A stretch of DNA of 64,000 nucleotides from Theropithecus gelada (GCF_003255815.1 NC_037670.1:54915809-54979808); one strand, 5' to 3'. Counted from the first letter of the stretch, positions 47,551 to 57,645 are shown. Notes: generated by a model from the sequence alone, not told the origin. Translations and numbers: made by a program.

Positions 47551-47975
47551 GCTGGGCAGAGGTTTATTTCTCAGTCACACCTGCAGGGAAGTCCAGGGAT
47601 AAAATGAACAATCCTGTACATTTCCCAGTTATAGGTATGAGAGGTAACACTTCCTGTATGTTGGGTCTCAGTATATGACTCACAATCTCAACAGTGGACT
47701 GGAACCAAGCATGACAGCCTCAGTCCCTCTTGCAGACTGTGTACCCTTAGTGAAGTCACAGCCTCACAGCTGTGCTGAATCTTGGTCTGAGAGTCACCAA
47801 CCCACCTGTGGACCGGATTCACCTATGAGAGGCAATTTTCCAACTTTTGACAACTTCCTCATGTGAGATTCAGAGCCTCAGTGGTGGACTGTGTTACTGT
47901 TAAAGAATGACAATCTTTACTGTCATCTGGGTGTGCAACAGTCACAATATCACCTCTGTGCCATATTTCATTAGG
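47550..47975 (+). repeat. Satellite B block 12, truncated: edge of the satellite domain
   Basis: Starts 'acctgcagggaagtccaggg', follows the B order to 'gtcatctgggtgtgcaac' and 'cacaatatcacctctgtgcc', and ends near 47975. From there the sequence is AT-rich and non-repetitive. This is the right boundary of the 48-kb domain. Confidence 0.9.
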
Positions 47976-48580
47976 TGTCAACATTTAGCATAAAAATTAT
48001 AAAACTATAAACCCAGCTCAAGGTAGAATAATCTTTTTGTGATTTTTAATAAATGAGACATTTAATATGGTGTATTAAAAAAGCTACACATTTTGAGTTA
48101 TCAACAAAATGTTCATGTATTTAACTTAAAGGTTTTTACATAAACACCTAATGTTCTCAAGCTTTAAAATGGTTAACAAATAATGTTAAATTACCTTTGT
48201 GTAATATCTCAGCTTTCAGAAGTAGTCTAAATAAATGGCTAAAAATGAAAACATTGGGTACATAGATAAGATACAAAGTAGTATTTTGAAAATCTATTTC
48301 GAAATTGTGGAATGGTCCTCATCTATGAAATGCTCACATCTGATGGGCAGTTCAAACATTTTTGCTCCATAGGTTTATATTAAATGTGCCAAAAACATGG
48401 GTTCTCATTGAAAAATGAATAATTTTGCCTAATTCAAGAGTTATCTAAAAGTTAACTCAAATTACGAATTTAAAAAGATTATTGTATTCATGTAATTCTC
48501 TGTATTGCCTGAAAAATCCTTGTGCTGTTAAGTTCCAGGGATTCAACTCTTGGGTCTAAAAAGTGCACATAATTGTTTTA
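47976..48580. other. AT-rich unique sequence, nothing recognised
   Basis: First non-satellite sequence on the right. AT-rich, no ORF of interest, no transposon I can name. Confidence 0.7.
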
Positions 48581-48584
48581 TTTC

Positions 48585-48790
48585 ACATATATATATAAAC
48601 CCATATGTATACATACATATATACATATACATGTATACACACACATATATACATATATACATATACAGACATACATACACATATATACATATATTTGCGA
48701 ATATATACATATTCACACATATATACACATTCATACATACACATATACATATTTATACATATGTACGTCTGTGTGCGTGTATATATATAA
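48585..48790. repeat. Alternating purine-pyrimidine microsatellite (TA/CA mixture)
   Basis: About 200 bp of interspersed 'atatatacat', 'acacacatat' and 'catacatacac' words, almost strictly alternating purine and pyrimidine. The several ORFs rich in Ile, Tyr and His across it are artefacts of the repeat. Confidence 0.95.
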
Positions 48791-48791
48791 T

Positions 48792-49177
48792 TTGAGACAG
48801 TCTTGCTCTGTCACCCAGGCTGGAGTCCAGTGGTGCGATCTCAGCTCACTGCAACTTCTGCCTCCCTAGTAGCTGGGACTACAGGCATGTGCCACCACGC
48901 CCAGCTAATTTTTGCATTTTTAATAGAGACGGGGTTTCGCCATGTTGGCCAGGCTCATCTCTAACTCCTGACATCAGGTAATCCACCCTCCTCGGCCTCT
49001 CAAAGTCCTGGGAATTACAGGCATGAGCCACCGAGCTCAGCCTAATTTTGTATTTTTAGTATAGATGGGGTTTCACCATGTTGGCCAGGCTGGTCTCAAA
49101 CTCCTGACCTTAAGTGATCCGCCCACCTCAGCCTCTCAAAGTGCTGGAATTACAGGCACGAGCCACCACACCTGGCC
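48792..49177 (-). mobile_element. Alu (antisense) with an extra half element
   Basis: Antisense Alu from 'tttgagacagtcttgctctg' to 'gagccaccgagctcagcc' (about 49041), followed directly by a second antisense piece. That piece covers only 'taattttgtatttttagta' through 'cgagccaccacacctggcc'. The full Alu also lacks some sequence near 48863. Confidence 0.9.
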
Positions 49178-49284
49178 AGTTCTATTTCTTTAAGCCTATA
49201 CATTTGCACTTGTTGAAAGTATTTGAACATACAATTATACAGTTTCATGCTTTCACTGAGTCTTCATAATGTAGCACTTTAATG

Positions 49285-49425
49285 ATGTAAGCAAGCCAGG
49301 AGCTTTGAGCTTTCTGTGCCAGATAAGGATGCTAAGCCCAGAGAGAAGGAGGCCAAGGCTAGGGTTTGGGGACAGGCAGAACCTGGGTTCATCTGGGTCA
49401 TGGAGGTTTGCTTGAAGCAGGAATA
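49285..49425 (+). mobile_element. Possible MIR remnant
   Basis: 'gataaggatgctaagcccag' with 'agag' and later 'cagaacctgggttcatctgg' resemble the conserved middle and end of MIR. Strongly diverged, so only a suggestion. Confidence 0.4.
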
Positions 49426-49436
49426 GGCAGGATTCA

Positions 49437-50125
49437 GTCAAAATGGTGACTATTAAAAAGTCAAGAAATAAAAAATGCTGGTGAGGCTGTAAAGAAATAG
49501 GAATGCTTTTACACTGTTGGTGGGAGTGTAAATTAGTTCAACCATTGTGGAAGACAGTGTGATGATTCCTCAAGGATCTAGAACCAGAAATACCATTTGA
49601 CCCAGCAATCCCATTACTGGATATATACTCAAAAGGAATATAAATGATTCTAATATAAAGATACATGCACATGTATGTTTATTGCAGCACTACTTACAAT
49701 AGCAAAGACATGGAACCAACCCAATGCCCATCAATGATAGACTGGATAAAGAAAATGATACATATATACCATAGAATACTATGTAGCCATAAAAATGAAA
49801 TCAAGTTTTTTGCAGGGACATGGATGAATCTGGAAGCCATCATCCTCAGCAAACAAATGTTTCCTTATGTTCTCACTCATAAGTGGGAGTTGAATAGTGA
49901 GAACACATGGACACAGGGAGAACAACACACATCAGAGCCTGTCAGGGGAGTCAGGGGCAATGGGAGGAAGAGCATTAGGACAAATACCTAATGCATGAGG
50001 GGCTTAAAACCTAGTTGACGGGTTGATCGGTGCACCAAAGCACCATGGCACATGTATACCCATGTAACAAACCTGCACATTCTGCACATGTATCCAGGAA
50101 CTTAAAGTAAAATAAGATTTAAAAC
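49437..50125 (+). mobile_element. L1 3' end (plus strand)
   Basis: Plus-strand L1 landmarks: 'acactgttggtgggagtgta', 'tttgacccagcaatcccatt', 'gcagcactacttacaatagc', 'atgtagccataaaaatgaaa', 'ttctcactcataagtgggag', 'cctgcacattctgcacatg'. It covers the end of ORF2 and the 3' UTR only, with stops and changes that rule out function. Confidence 0.95.
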
Positions 50126-50139
50126 AAAAAGAAAATGCA

Positions 50140-50470
50140 CTAAGGCCACGAGAAACATTTACTGCCAGGTCAAGGCTGACCACTCTAATTCTGGTGAACA
50201 CAGAACTAAAGATAAAGTAGCTTCAGCTTAAAAGCTCTCCAACAAGCTTTTGACAACTTCCTCATGTGAGATTCAGAGCCTCAGTGGTGGGCTGTGTTAC
50301 TGTTAAATTTGAAAGTGCCAGAAATTTTTCTTTACAGCTTTCATCAATTTATGCTATCTATTTTTTTGAAAATGTGACATAGGAATACCATATCATATTT
50401 ATGTGGGATTTTTTGGCTGGAAAAGTGAACCTATGGGGTAAAAAAGAAAAGCCAAGAGCAGTTACTTTGA
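50140..50470. repeat. Left copy of a diverged local duplication
   Basis: Shares words with 52590-52870 in the same order: 'tgccaggtcaaggctgac' versus 'tgccaggtcaaggttgac', then 'ttctggtgaa' versus 'ttctggtaaa', then 'acagctt/atagcttctgtcaa' and 'gtaaaaaagaaaag' versus 'gtaaagaaaagaaag'. No function seen. Confidence 0.6.
50246..50307 (+). repeat. Stray 60-bp fragment of satellite B sequence outside the domain
   Basis: 'cttttgacaacttcctcatg' and 'cagagcctcagtggtggg' continue to 'ctgtgttactgttaaa'. This is almost identical to 47845-47903 in the last B block (one clear mismatch plus edge differences). It sits 2.3 kb beyond the satellite edge. Confidence 0.92.
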
Positions 50471-50703
50471 CTATGATATTAAAAGCACATTTCAGTTTAT
50501 TTTGGAAGTTTTACTCTACGGATTTAGATACAGTAATAAAAATGCAGATAGACTAAAAATACAAACACACAGGGTTATATAAAGCCTTGTAATAAAACTT
50601 TGAAATAAAACTGAGTCAGATGTGAATTCTCTACTCATCCCAGCCACTCAGTACTTGTAAATCCAACCAGCTAATTAGCTCAGGTCAGTTGGTTTTTCTT
50701 TGA

Positions 50704-51006
50704 GTGGGGGTGGAGGACGGGGAAGGGAACGGAGTCTCCCTCTGTCTCGGAGGCTGGAGTGCAGTGGCGCGATCTCAGCTCACTATAACCTCCACTTACC
50801 GGGTTCAAGCGATTCTCCTGCCTCAGCCCCCTGAGTAGCTGGGATTACAGGCATGGGCCACCACACCTGGCTAATTTTTGTATTTTTAGTAGAGATGGGG
50901 TTTCACCGTGTTGGCCAGCTGGTCTCAAACTCCTGACATCAGGTGATCTACCCGCCTAGGCCTCACAAAGCACTGGGATTACAGGAGTGAGCCACCTCGC
51001 CCGGCC
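50704..51006 (-). mobile_element. Alu (antisense)
   Basis: Antisense Alu from a G-rich degenerate start ('gggtggaggacggggaaggg') to 'gccacctcgcccggcc'. Confidence 0.93.
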
Positions 51007-51044
51007 AGGACAGTTTTTTTAAAATTAGCAAATTATCTCAGCCC

Positions 51045-51126
51045 AGGTAATTCCAATCAGCAAATTATAAAATTTAATTATAAATTATAAATTATAATTT
51101 AATTATAAAAATTATAAATTATAAAA
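51045..51126. repeat. AT-rich low-complexity run (ATAAATT)n
   Basis: About 80 bp of 'aattataaatt' words, partly self-complementary, directly before an Alu. Confidence 0.9.
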
Positions 51127-51139
51127 ATAGGTTATTTCA

Positions 51140-51440
51140 GGCAGGGCGAGGTGGCTCATGCCTGTAATCCCAGCACTTTGGGAGGCCGAGATGGGCGGAT
51201 CACGAGGTCGGGAGTTCAAGACCAGACTAGCCAAAGTGCACAACCCCGTCTCTACTGAAAAAAAAAAAAAAAAATTAGCTGGGTGTGGTGGCGGGCACCT
51301 GTAATCCCAGGGACTCAAGAGGCTGAGGCAGGAGAATGGCTTAAACCCAGGAAGCAGAGGTTGCAGTGAGCTGAAACCGTGCCATTGCCCTCCAGCCTGG
51401 GTGACAGAACGAGACTCAGTCTCAAAAAAAAAACAAAAAA
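51140..51440 (+). mobile_element. Alu
   Basis: Plus-strand Alu from 'ggcagggcgaggtggctcat' with an internal A-run in the middle linker region and a tail 'aaaaaaaaacaaaaaatta'. Confidence 0.94.
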
Positions 51441-51523
51441 TTAGGTTCTTCCCCCCGCCCCCCCAGAGCAGGAGTGGGCAAGAAGGAAAGTGCACTTGGG
51501 AGAAACCTAAGTAGGCACCTGAC

Positions 51524-51831
51524 TTTTTTTTTTTTTTTTTTTTTCTTGGGACAGAGTCTGGCTCTGTCACCCAGGCTGGAGTGCAGTGGCCGGATCTTGG
51601 CTTCACTGCAAGCTCCGCCTCCCGGGTTCACGCCATTCTCCTGCCTCAGCCTCCCGAGTAGCTGGGACTACAGGTGCCCGCCATCTCGCCCGGCTAGTTT
51701 TTTTGTATTTTTGTAGTAGAGACGGGGTTTCACCGTGTTAGCCAGGATGGTCTCGATCTCCTGACCTCGTGATCCGCCCGTCTCGGCCTCCCAAAGTGCT
51801 GGGATTACAGGCGTGAGCCACCGCGCCCGGC
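51524..51831 (-). mobile_element. Young Alu, Old World monkey-like AluY (antisense)
   Basis: Contains 'gcagtggccggatcttggct' and 'ccatctcgcccggctagttt'. The target-site duplication 'gcacctgactttt' is perfect on both sides (51515-51527 and 51830-51842). Confidence 0.9.
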
Positions 51832-51985
51832 ACCTGACTTTTAAAGGGAGTAAAATTAGGTGACTTCAACTAGCAAGTTACCTCAGCCCAGGTGTATCTA
51901 TTAGCTAATTAGCTCACCTTAGATGATTTCTATCAGCCAATCAACTCAGCCTAGGTGGGTACATCCAGTCAATTATCTAAATAGG

Positions 51986-52906
51986 AACTGCAGATTCCTC
52001 AACTCAGACCCCAAATGCTAGATGTGAATAGCACATTCACACACCTAGAAAGAAAGCAGGACCCTGAAGTGTTAACCTGGACATAAAGCAATGCATTTCT
52101 ATGCTGGCAGCTTCCTTTCCAGACCTTGCCCTTGAAGGTGAACTTTGCTTATGTTTTATACAAACAACATTGTATGGCTGTGTTTCATTCTGGGATGCTA
52201 TTGTGCCACAGAGTAGAACAGCAAGTGTACATCTGCATTTTTAGTATATAGTTGGGTATTGAAAATGTCTTTTGGAAACATGCTTTGTATACATAAATAT
52301 TTATATAAACATACCCACATAATCCTGTTTGTGTTTATCTACCTAAATACGTCTATATGCAGATGTATTCGATGCAATTTTGTAACCATATTTATACAGA
52401 ATAAAGATATAGGTGGTAGAAGTATTTGATAGGTATTGATACTGAAATTAATTTTAAAAACTTTCATGCAGGTATAAACTTCTATACCCTAAAAACTATA
52501 TCTACAATAGTACAACATCCTGTTGCATTTAATATATATAAAGGAAGCACTGGTCCATTTTGCTCAATTATGTGAGACTAAAATTGAAAATAAAAGGTCG
52601 TGGGAATCATTCATTGCCAGGTCAAGGTTGACTCTTCTTTTTCTGGTAAAAATGGGCTCGCATATGAACCAGCCTGAGCATAAAGGCACTCACCCAAATT
52701 TGAGAATGCTTATTTCTTCTTATAGCTTCTGTCAAGATAGGGGCTAATTTGTTTCTATGAGTGTGGGATGTAAAAGTACACTTTTGTATTTACATCTTTG
52801 TGGCTAGAGTAGGGTCTTTATGGTAAAGAAAAGAAAGTCTAAGTCTGTTTTCAGAAGATACACTGTGTTACTAAAAGTAAAATTATGGTATATGGTACCT
52901 GACCAC
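51986..52906. other. Unique sequence containing the right copy of the local duplication
   Basis: No gene or named element recognised. 52590-52870 is the diverged partner of 50140-50470. A 74-codon ORF at 52523 overlaps it but has no recognisable domain. Confidence 0.55.
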
Positions 52907-53201
52907 TTTTTTTTTTTCTGAAACACAGTCTCACTCTGTCACCCAGGCTAGAGTACAGTGGCATAGTCTCGACTCACTGCAACCTTCGCCTCCCAAGTTC
53001 AAGCGATTCTCCTGCCTCAGCCTCCGAAGTAGCTGGGATCACAGGTGTGCACCACCATGCTCAGCTAATTTTTATATTTTTAGTAGAGATGGGGTTTCAC
53101 CATGTTGGCCAGGCTGGTCTCGAACTCCTGACCTGAGTTTATCCACCTGCCTCCACCTCTCAAAGTGCTGGGATTACAGGCGTGAGCCACGGTGCCCAGC
53201 C
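52907..53201 (-). mobile_element. Alu (antisense)
   Basis: Antisense Alu with T-run, 'acacagtctcactctgtcac', ending 'gagccacggtgcccagcc'. Confidence 0.94.
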
Positions 53202-53599
53202 TACCTTACCACATTTCTACCAGGTAATAGTGAACATGTGCTGAAGTGTCAAAGGTGGATTTTATTAAGCAGGTCAGAGCTTGTTTGTGAGAAAGTCTAG
53301 GCCCACTGTTGTTAGGCATCTCTGACTGTTTATAGATGAATGGTTAGAACCACAAGCGGGCTCATTTAATGAAAAACTAAATTTAAAACACTTGGAGCCA
53401 GTATCAAGGACATTTTCACATTTAAAAATGTGGTTTGGTGTTTGGCTTGGAATACATAAATCTTCACAAAGTGAATTGGCTGACTGGATTCACCTGGCCT
53501 GGAGGTAAAGGCTATGGAAAGAACCTCTGACCTAGTTATTCGTGGGGGATTTTTAAATTTACATTTAAATATAAGATTGTGGATAAACAGATACACACT
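53202..53599. other. Unique sequence, nothing recognised
   Basis: About 400 bp without ORF, repeat or motif that I can name. Confidence 0.6.
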
Positions 53600-53907
53600 G
53601 GCCGGGTGCTGGCTCACGCCTGTAATTCCAGCACTTTGGGAGGCCGAGGCGGGTGGATCACCTGAGGTCAGGGGTTCAAAACCAGCCCGACCAACATGGT
53701 GAAACCTTGTCTCTATTTAAAATACAAAAATTGGCTAGGCGTGGTCGCGGGCGCCTATAATCTCAACTACTTGGGAGGCTGAGGCAGAAGAATCGCTTGA
53801 ACCTGGGAGGTGGAGGTTGCCGTGAACCAAGATTGCCCCATTGCACTTCAGCCTGAGCAGCAAGAGCGAAACTCTATCTCAAAAAAATAATAATAATAAT
53901 AAATAAA
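53600..53907 (+). mobile_element. Alu
   Basis: Plus-strand Alu 'ggccgggtgctggctcacgc' with a tail of (AAT)n 'aataataataataaataaa'. Confidence 0.94.
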
Positions 53908-54184
53908 GACATATACACAAAAAATGTGTTTCATGGGTTTGTTTAGGTAATGCCCATATATGCATATGTTTGGTAATAAAGCCTCAGAAGTAGATCAGAG
54001 GTCATGTTTCTCCCCAACCAAGGCAGAACAAGTGAATTCAATAAGCCAACTTTAGGACAAATGAAGACAACTGATTTTCATATTTTTTGCTGGCTCTTTA
54101 AAGTTTACAGAACAAACAAAAAGCAGCCATGTCTGAATAAATGTGCATTGGGAAAACAACATTTTCACATGTACTAATGCAATG

Positions 54185-54300
54185 TTTATTAAGCAGGTGC
54201 CATGTGCTGAAGAGATTGTTATAGGGCACATTGCTGGAAATTACACATTATGCGATTTAATCCTCATAACACCTTGGGAGCTGGTACTAAGTGTTCAAAA
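54185..54300 (+). mobile_element. MIR-like remnant
   Basis: 'ttaagcaggtgccatgtgct', 'gcgatttaatcctcataaca' and 'ttgggagctggtact' follow the order of a MIR core ('gagcacctactatgtgcca', 'tttaatcctcacaac', 'gaggtaggtact'). Diverged and partial. Confidence 0.6.
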
Positions 54301-55486
54301 ATTCCTAGAATTCAGATAAAGGGCCCAGTATTTTTATGTTTTCTTTTGTTTCTGTCATTGATTTTTAAAATAATGTATAAAAGGTAAATATAGAAAGAGG
54401 GATACACAAGAGGTTAATGTAGTTTAGAAAAAGTTTAATTGTGTTTATATTTACTTTTTTGTGACTTGTGAAGCAACTACAGGATCTGCAGAAATAGAAA
54501 ACAGGTCGCTAAACGGAATGTCTGCAAGTACTGGTTTTAATAAAAAAAAAAAATGTTTTTAATTATGACCCTAACATAAATACTTTTTAAAAAATGTGTC
54601 TGCTTTTAGGTTTCAGGAAATTGTGAGCACTGGCTCTAGAAAGGCTGCAGGATTCATACTCTAATCTCTTCTAATGAGAGTTCTGTGAGGCATGACTCCA
54701 GGGTGGGGCCAGACCTAAATAAGGCCTCCAGAAAGAGTAAATTTGAACAGGGCTGGGGGCAGGTAGTGGACTCTATGTAGAATTCTGCTCTCTATGCCAC
54801 AGAGGTGTTTCCAGTTGTTTTCCCTAAGCTTACCTAAGAGAAACTTAAATCCCACAGTTTGTGTAATTTTAATGTTTTTAGGGTTTTCTAGGGTAATTTT
54901 ATTAGGAGATAAATGTGTATTCTTAGCAAGGTAAAATAAATAGAAATAACTCTTGTGTCCATAAATATCTCTTCAGGTGACAACTTCAGAAGTCACAACA
55001 ACATAAAGTGGCCCAAGTAAAGTTTTTTTGCACACATCTATTCATTGTGCCAACCATATGATGCTGAATTTACCCATTTATTTAGTAGCAAGTCTAGACT
55101 AACAGTTTCTGAATGGTAGGGACGATGACTGCTTAATCTATTTTTCTAATGACCATATGAAGCAGAAGCAATTAGTGAATCTGTTTGAGTCTCCAGGCCT
55201 CCTTCTTGTTTTTGACCCAAATACCAGGAAACTGAGAAACTCTCATCTGGATACCAACCAAAAACATCTCTTGTATGAGGAGAAAAACAAACACAGGATG
55301 ATTCATTTCTCCTACACTGAAACAGAAGCATAATTAACCACTCTTGTCTGCCTGACACAGTTCTGCCCTGGCATCCTCAAATGTCTCGAAGATGTCTAGG
55401 TGACAGTGAGAGGATTCCTAGTGACCCTGGGCTGATGGCCCAATGATAAACCAGAGAGCAGAGACTCAAGGCTGATTTCTTTTCTT
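54301..55486. other. Unique AT-rich sequence, nothing recognised
   Basis: No gene, RNA or named repeat seen. The short ORF at 55146-55358 (minus) has no recognisable motif. Confidence 0.6.
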
Positions 55487-55583
55487 TTTTTTTTTTTTTT
55501 TTGAGACAGGGTTGGCGCGATCTCAGCTCACTGCAACCTCTGCTTCCCAGGTTCAAATGATCCTCCTGTCTCAGCCTACTTGA
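55487..55583 (-). mobile_element. Alu fragment (antisense) with internal deletion
   Basis: A T-run and 'tgagacagggt' join directly to 'ggcgcgatctcagctcactg' and end at 'ctcagcctacttgag'. Only part of one monomer remains. Confidence 0.85.
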
Positions 55584-56840
55584 GAAAAAGAAGTTAAAAG
55601 CATTCTTTAAAAAACTCAGATTAGATATAAGATTGATCAAGTTTACCAGAAAAGATTCCCCTAAATGAAATTTCTTTCTAAACACTCAAAGTGCATAGCT
55701 ACTCTCAGCATGAGAAACATGAGCGTTGTGAAGAAATGGGGCATATTCTCACCAGAATGTAATATGGTTTCTCTCCCATCTCTGGGGCTCTCATCTCCTA
55801 GCCATTGAATAGGGGATTTATATTGAAATACATCTGACCATTTCCATCAGCACTTTTTGATGAAGAATTGAAATATGACTGTTCATTTGGTGGCATATAT
55901 TTGAGCTTGCAACATGGCTAACTAACAAGGTATTATGGTTTTTGGGTGCCCCCATCACCCTTATTTGTCCTGTAACAGCAGCATTCCAATTTAGTGAAAT
56001 GAAAGACACTAAAATCACACTTACCTATAATTATGCCTTTGGATAAATTAATAAGCATGTGAGACTAGTATCTACTGTAACAATTTGGTAGTGAATTTTC
56101 TTTGGATATTAGATGTAAATCTCTAAGTATAAATAATTTGTATACTACCCATAATGTACATAAATATTTTTTAAGTTGTCTGTAACCATAATTCAATTAA
56201 AACCCTTTATATTTCAAAAGTATGAATAAAATATTAAAATGACTATTTAAGGGATCTATTCAAAGTAAATACTGTGGCTTTATATTTATACTATTATAGA
56301 AAATACTGTTTAATTTTTTTCTACAAACACTACACATAACTATTCTTATTGTTTTGAAGTAATACACAGAAACCAAAGTACAACTACAGACTTCACTTTT
56401 CATACACTGAACTTTTTGCAGCGTAAGTACATCAGCCTGCAAATATTACATAATTACTTTGGATAATCAGTATTTTTTGTCAAAGGAACTGAGTATATTA
56501 AAGTGTATCATTCTGTACTGCTAAATTTAATCCTATCTTTGTGCTCAATTTTTGTGTGCTCTTGAAATGAGCTTTAATCTAAACAAATCTGTCTACTTTA
56601 AAAGACTAAAAATTTAAAAAAAAAAAAACCTTTGTCAAAACAAAAACAAATCTGAGGTCCTCCATAAAGACAATCCTGAGTCAAAAATAATAACAAAAGG
56701 TTTCTACAGTGGTTACTAAGATTTACATATCTTTCAAAACAACAAAGAAAAAAATCTACATATAATCTGAATGCTTTAAGAAAAGAGAAATTGGCAAAAT
56801 ATCCTCTCTTATTTTTACAAAGGAGAATAAAGCCTCGTTT
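55584..56840. other. Unique AT-rich sequence, nothing recognised
   Basis: About 1.25 kb without ORF or named repeat. Several 60-66 codon ORFs are at chance level for AT-rich DNA. Confidence 0.6.
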
Positions 56841-57129
56841 CTTTTTTTTGCGACAGAGTCTTGCTCTGTAGCCCAGGAAGGAGTGCAGTGGCCCAATCTT
56901 GGCTCACTGCAACCTCTGCCTCCCGGGTTCAAGCAATTCCCCTGCCTCAGCTTCCCGAGTAGCTGGGACTACAGGCGCGCGCCACCACGCCCAGCTAATT
57001 TTTGTAATTTAGTAGAGACGGGGTTTCACCCATATTGGCCAGGCTGGTCTCAAACTCCTGACCTTGTCATCTGCCAGCCTCAGCCTCCCAAAGTGCTGGG
57101 ATTACAGGCATGAGCCACCACGCCCAGCC
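56841..57129 (-). mobile_element. Alu (antisense)
   Basis: Antisense Alu 'ttttttttgcgacagagtct' to 'ccaccacgcccagcc'. Host 'aaagcctcgtttct' before and 'aaagcctcttgtttct' after mark the duplication. Confidence 0.94.
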
Positions 57130-57400
57130 AAAGCCTCTTGTTTCTGATTTATATTTTCTCCTACAATAGCCAGGTCTCTGGACATATTATTGAACTCCAG
57201 GACATCTGAATTTTGCACACTGAAAGAATGTTTGTGGGGAGAAAAGCAGAAGAGAGAAAGGTGTTATTTTAAAATATATGGCTGCACATAACAAAGCAAG
57301 TTCTTTGAGATTTATGAAGAAACTTGGATTCTCACACAGTAACAAGGGACAACTAAAACACCCCAGAAACACTAATAGATCATTGAGGCAAGAATTTTAC
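57130..57400. other. Short unique stretch before the L1
   Basis: No feature recognised. The L1 begins somewhere near its right end. Confidence 0.5.
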
Positions 57401-57429
57401 AAAGATATGAGGACCTAAACTCAACACTT

Positions 57430-57505
57430 GAACAAATAGTCCTAACAGACATCCACAAAACTCTGAACAAATAGTCCTAACAGACATCCACAAAACTCTC
57501 CTAAA
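57430..57505 (+). repeat. Short tandem duplication (about 35 bp) in the L1
   Basis: 'gaacaaatagtcctaacaga' followed by 'catccacaaaactct' occurs twice in direct succession, identical in both copies. Confidence 0.92.
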
Positions 57506-57645
57506 TAGACATATGCAGAAATATATCTAAAAACAACGTAATATACATTATTCTCATCACCATGTGGCACATACTCTAAAATACTGACCACACAATCAGA
57601 AATAAAACAACCCTCAGCAAATCCAAACATCCCAAAATCATACGA

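Larger units (their letters stand above)
50640..51985 (+). repeat. Second, degenerate minisatellite of about 31-32 bp, split by three Alus
   Basis: The non-Alu pieces at 50640-50703, 51007-51065 and 51836-51985 share a motif of the type 'ctcagcccaggtg', 'tctatcagc', 'aattag'. Successive 'ctca' cores at 51882, 51913 and 51945 are 31 and 32 bp apart. About six or seven units are visible. It differs in length and sequence from the large satellite. Confidence 0.65.

Noticed and set aside
1..47975. CRISPR-like pattern: a repeated word of about 30 bp alternating with more variable words of similar length
   Set aside because: The 'spacers' are related to each other, the units are degenerate, there is no Cas gene, and the surroundings are clearly primate (Alu, L1). 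It is an ordinary tandem repeat.
48543..48869. Several ORFs rich in Ile, Tyr and His
   Set aside because: Direct translation of the TA/CA microsatellite in different frames.
51112..51606. 164-codon minus-strand ORF
   Set aside because: It runs through an Alu and the neighbouring A/T tracts. The peptide is the well-known antisense Alu translation with poly-Phe and poly-Lys parts.
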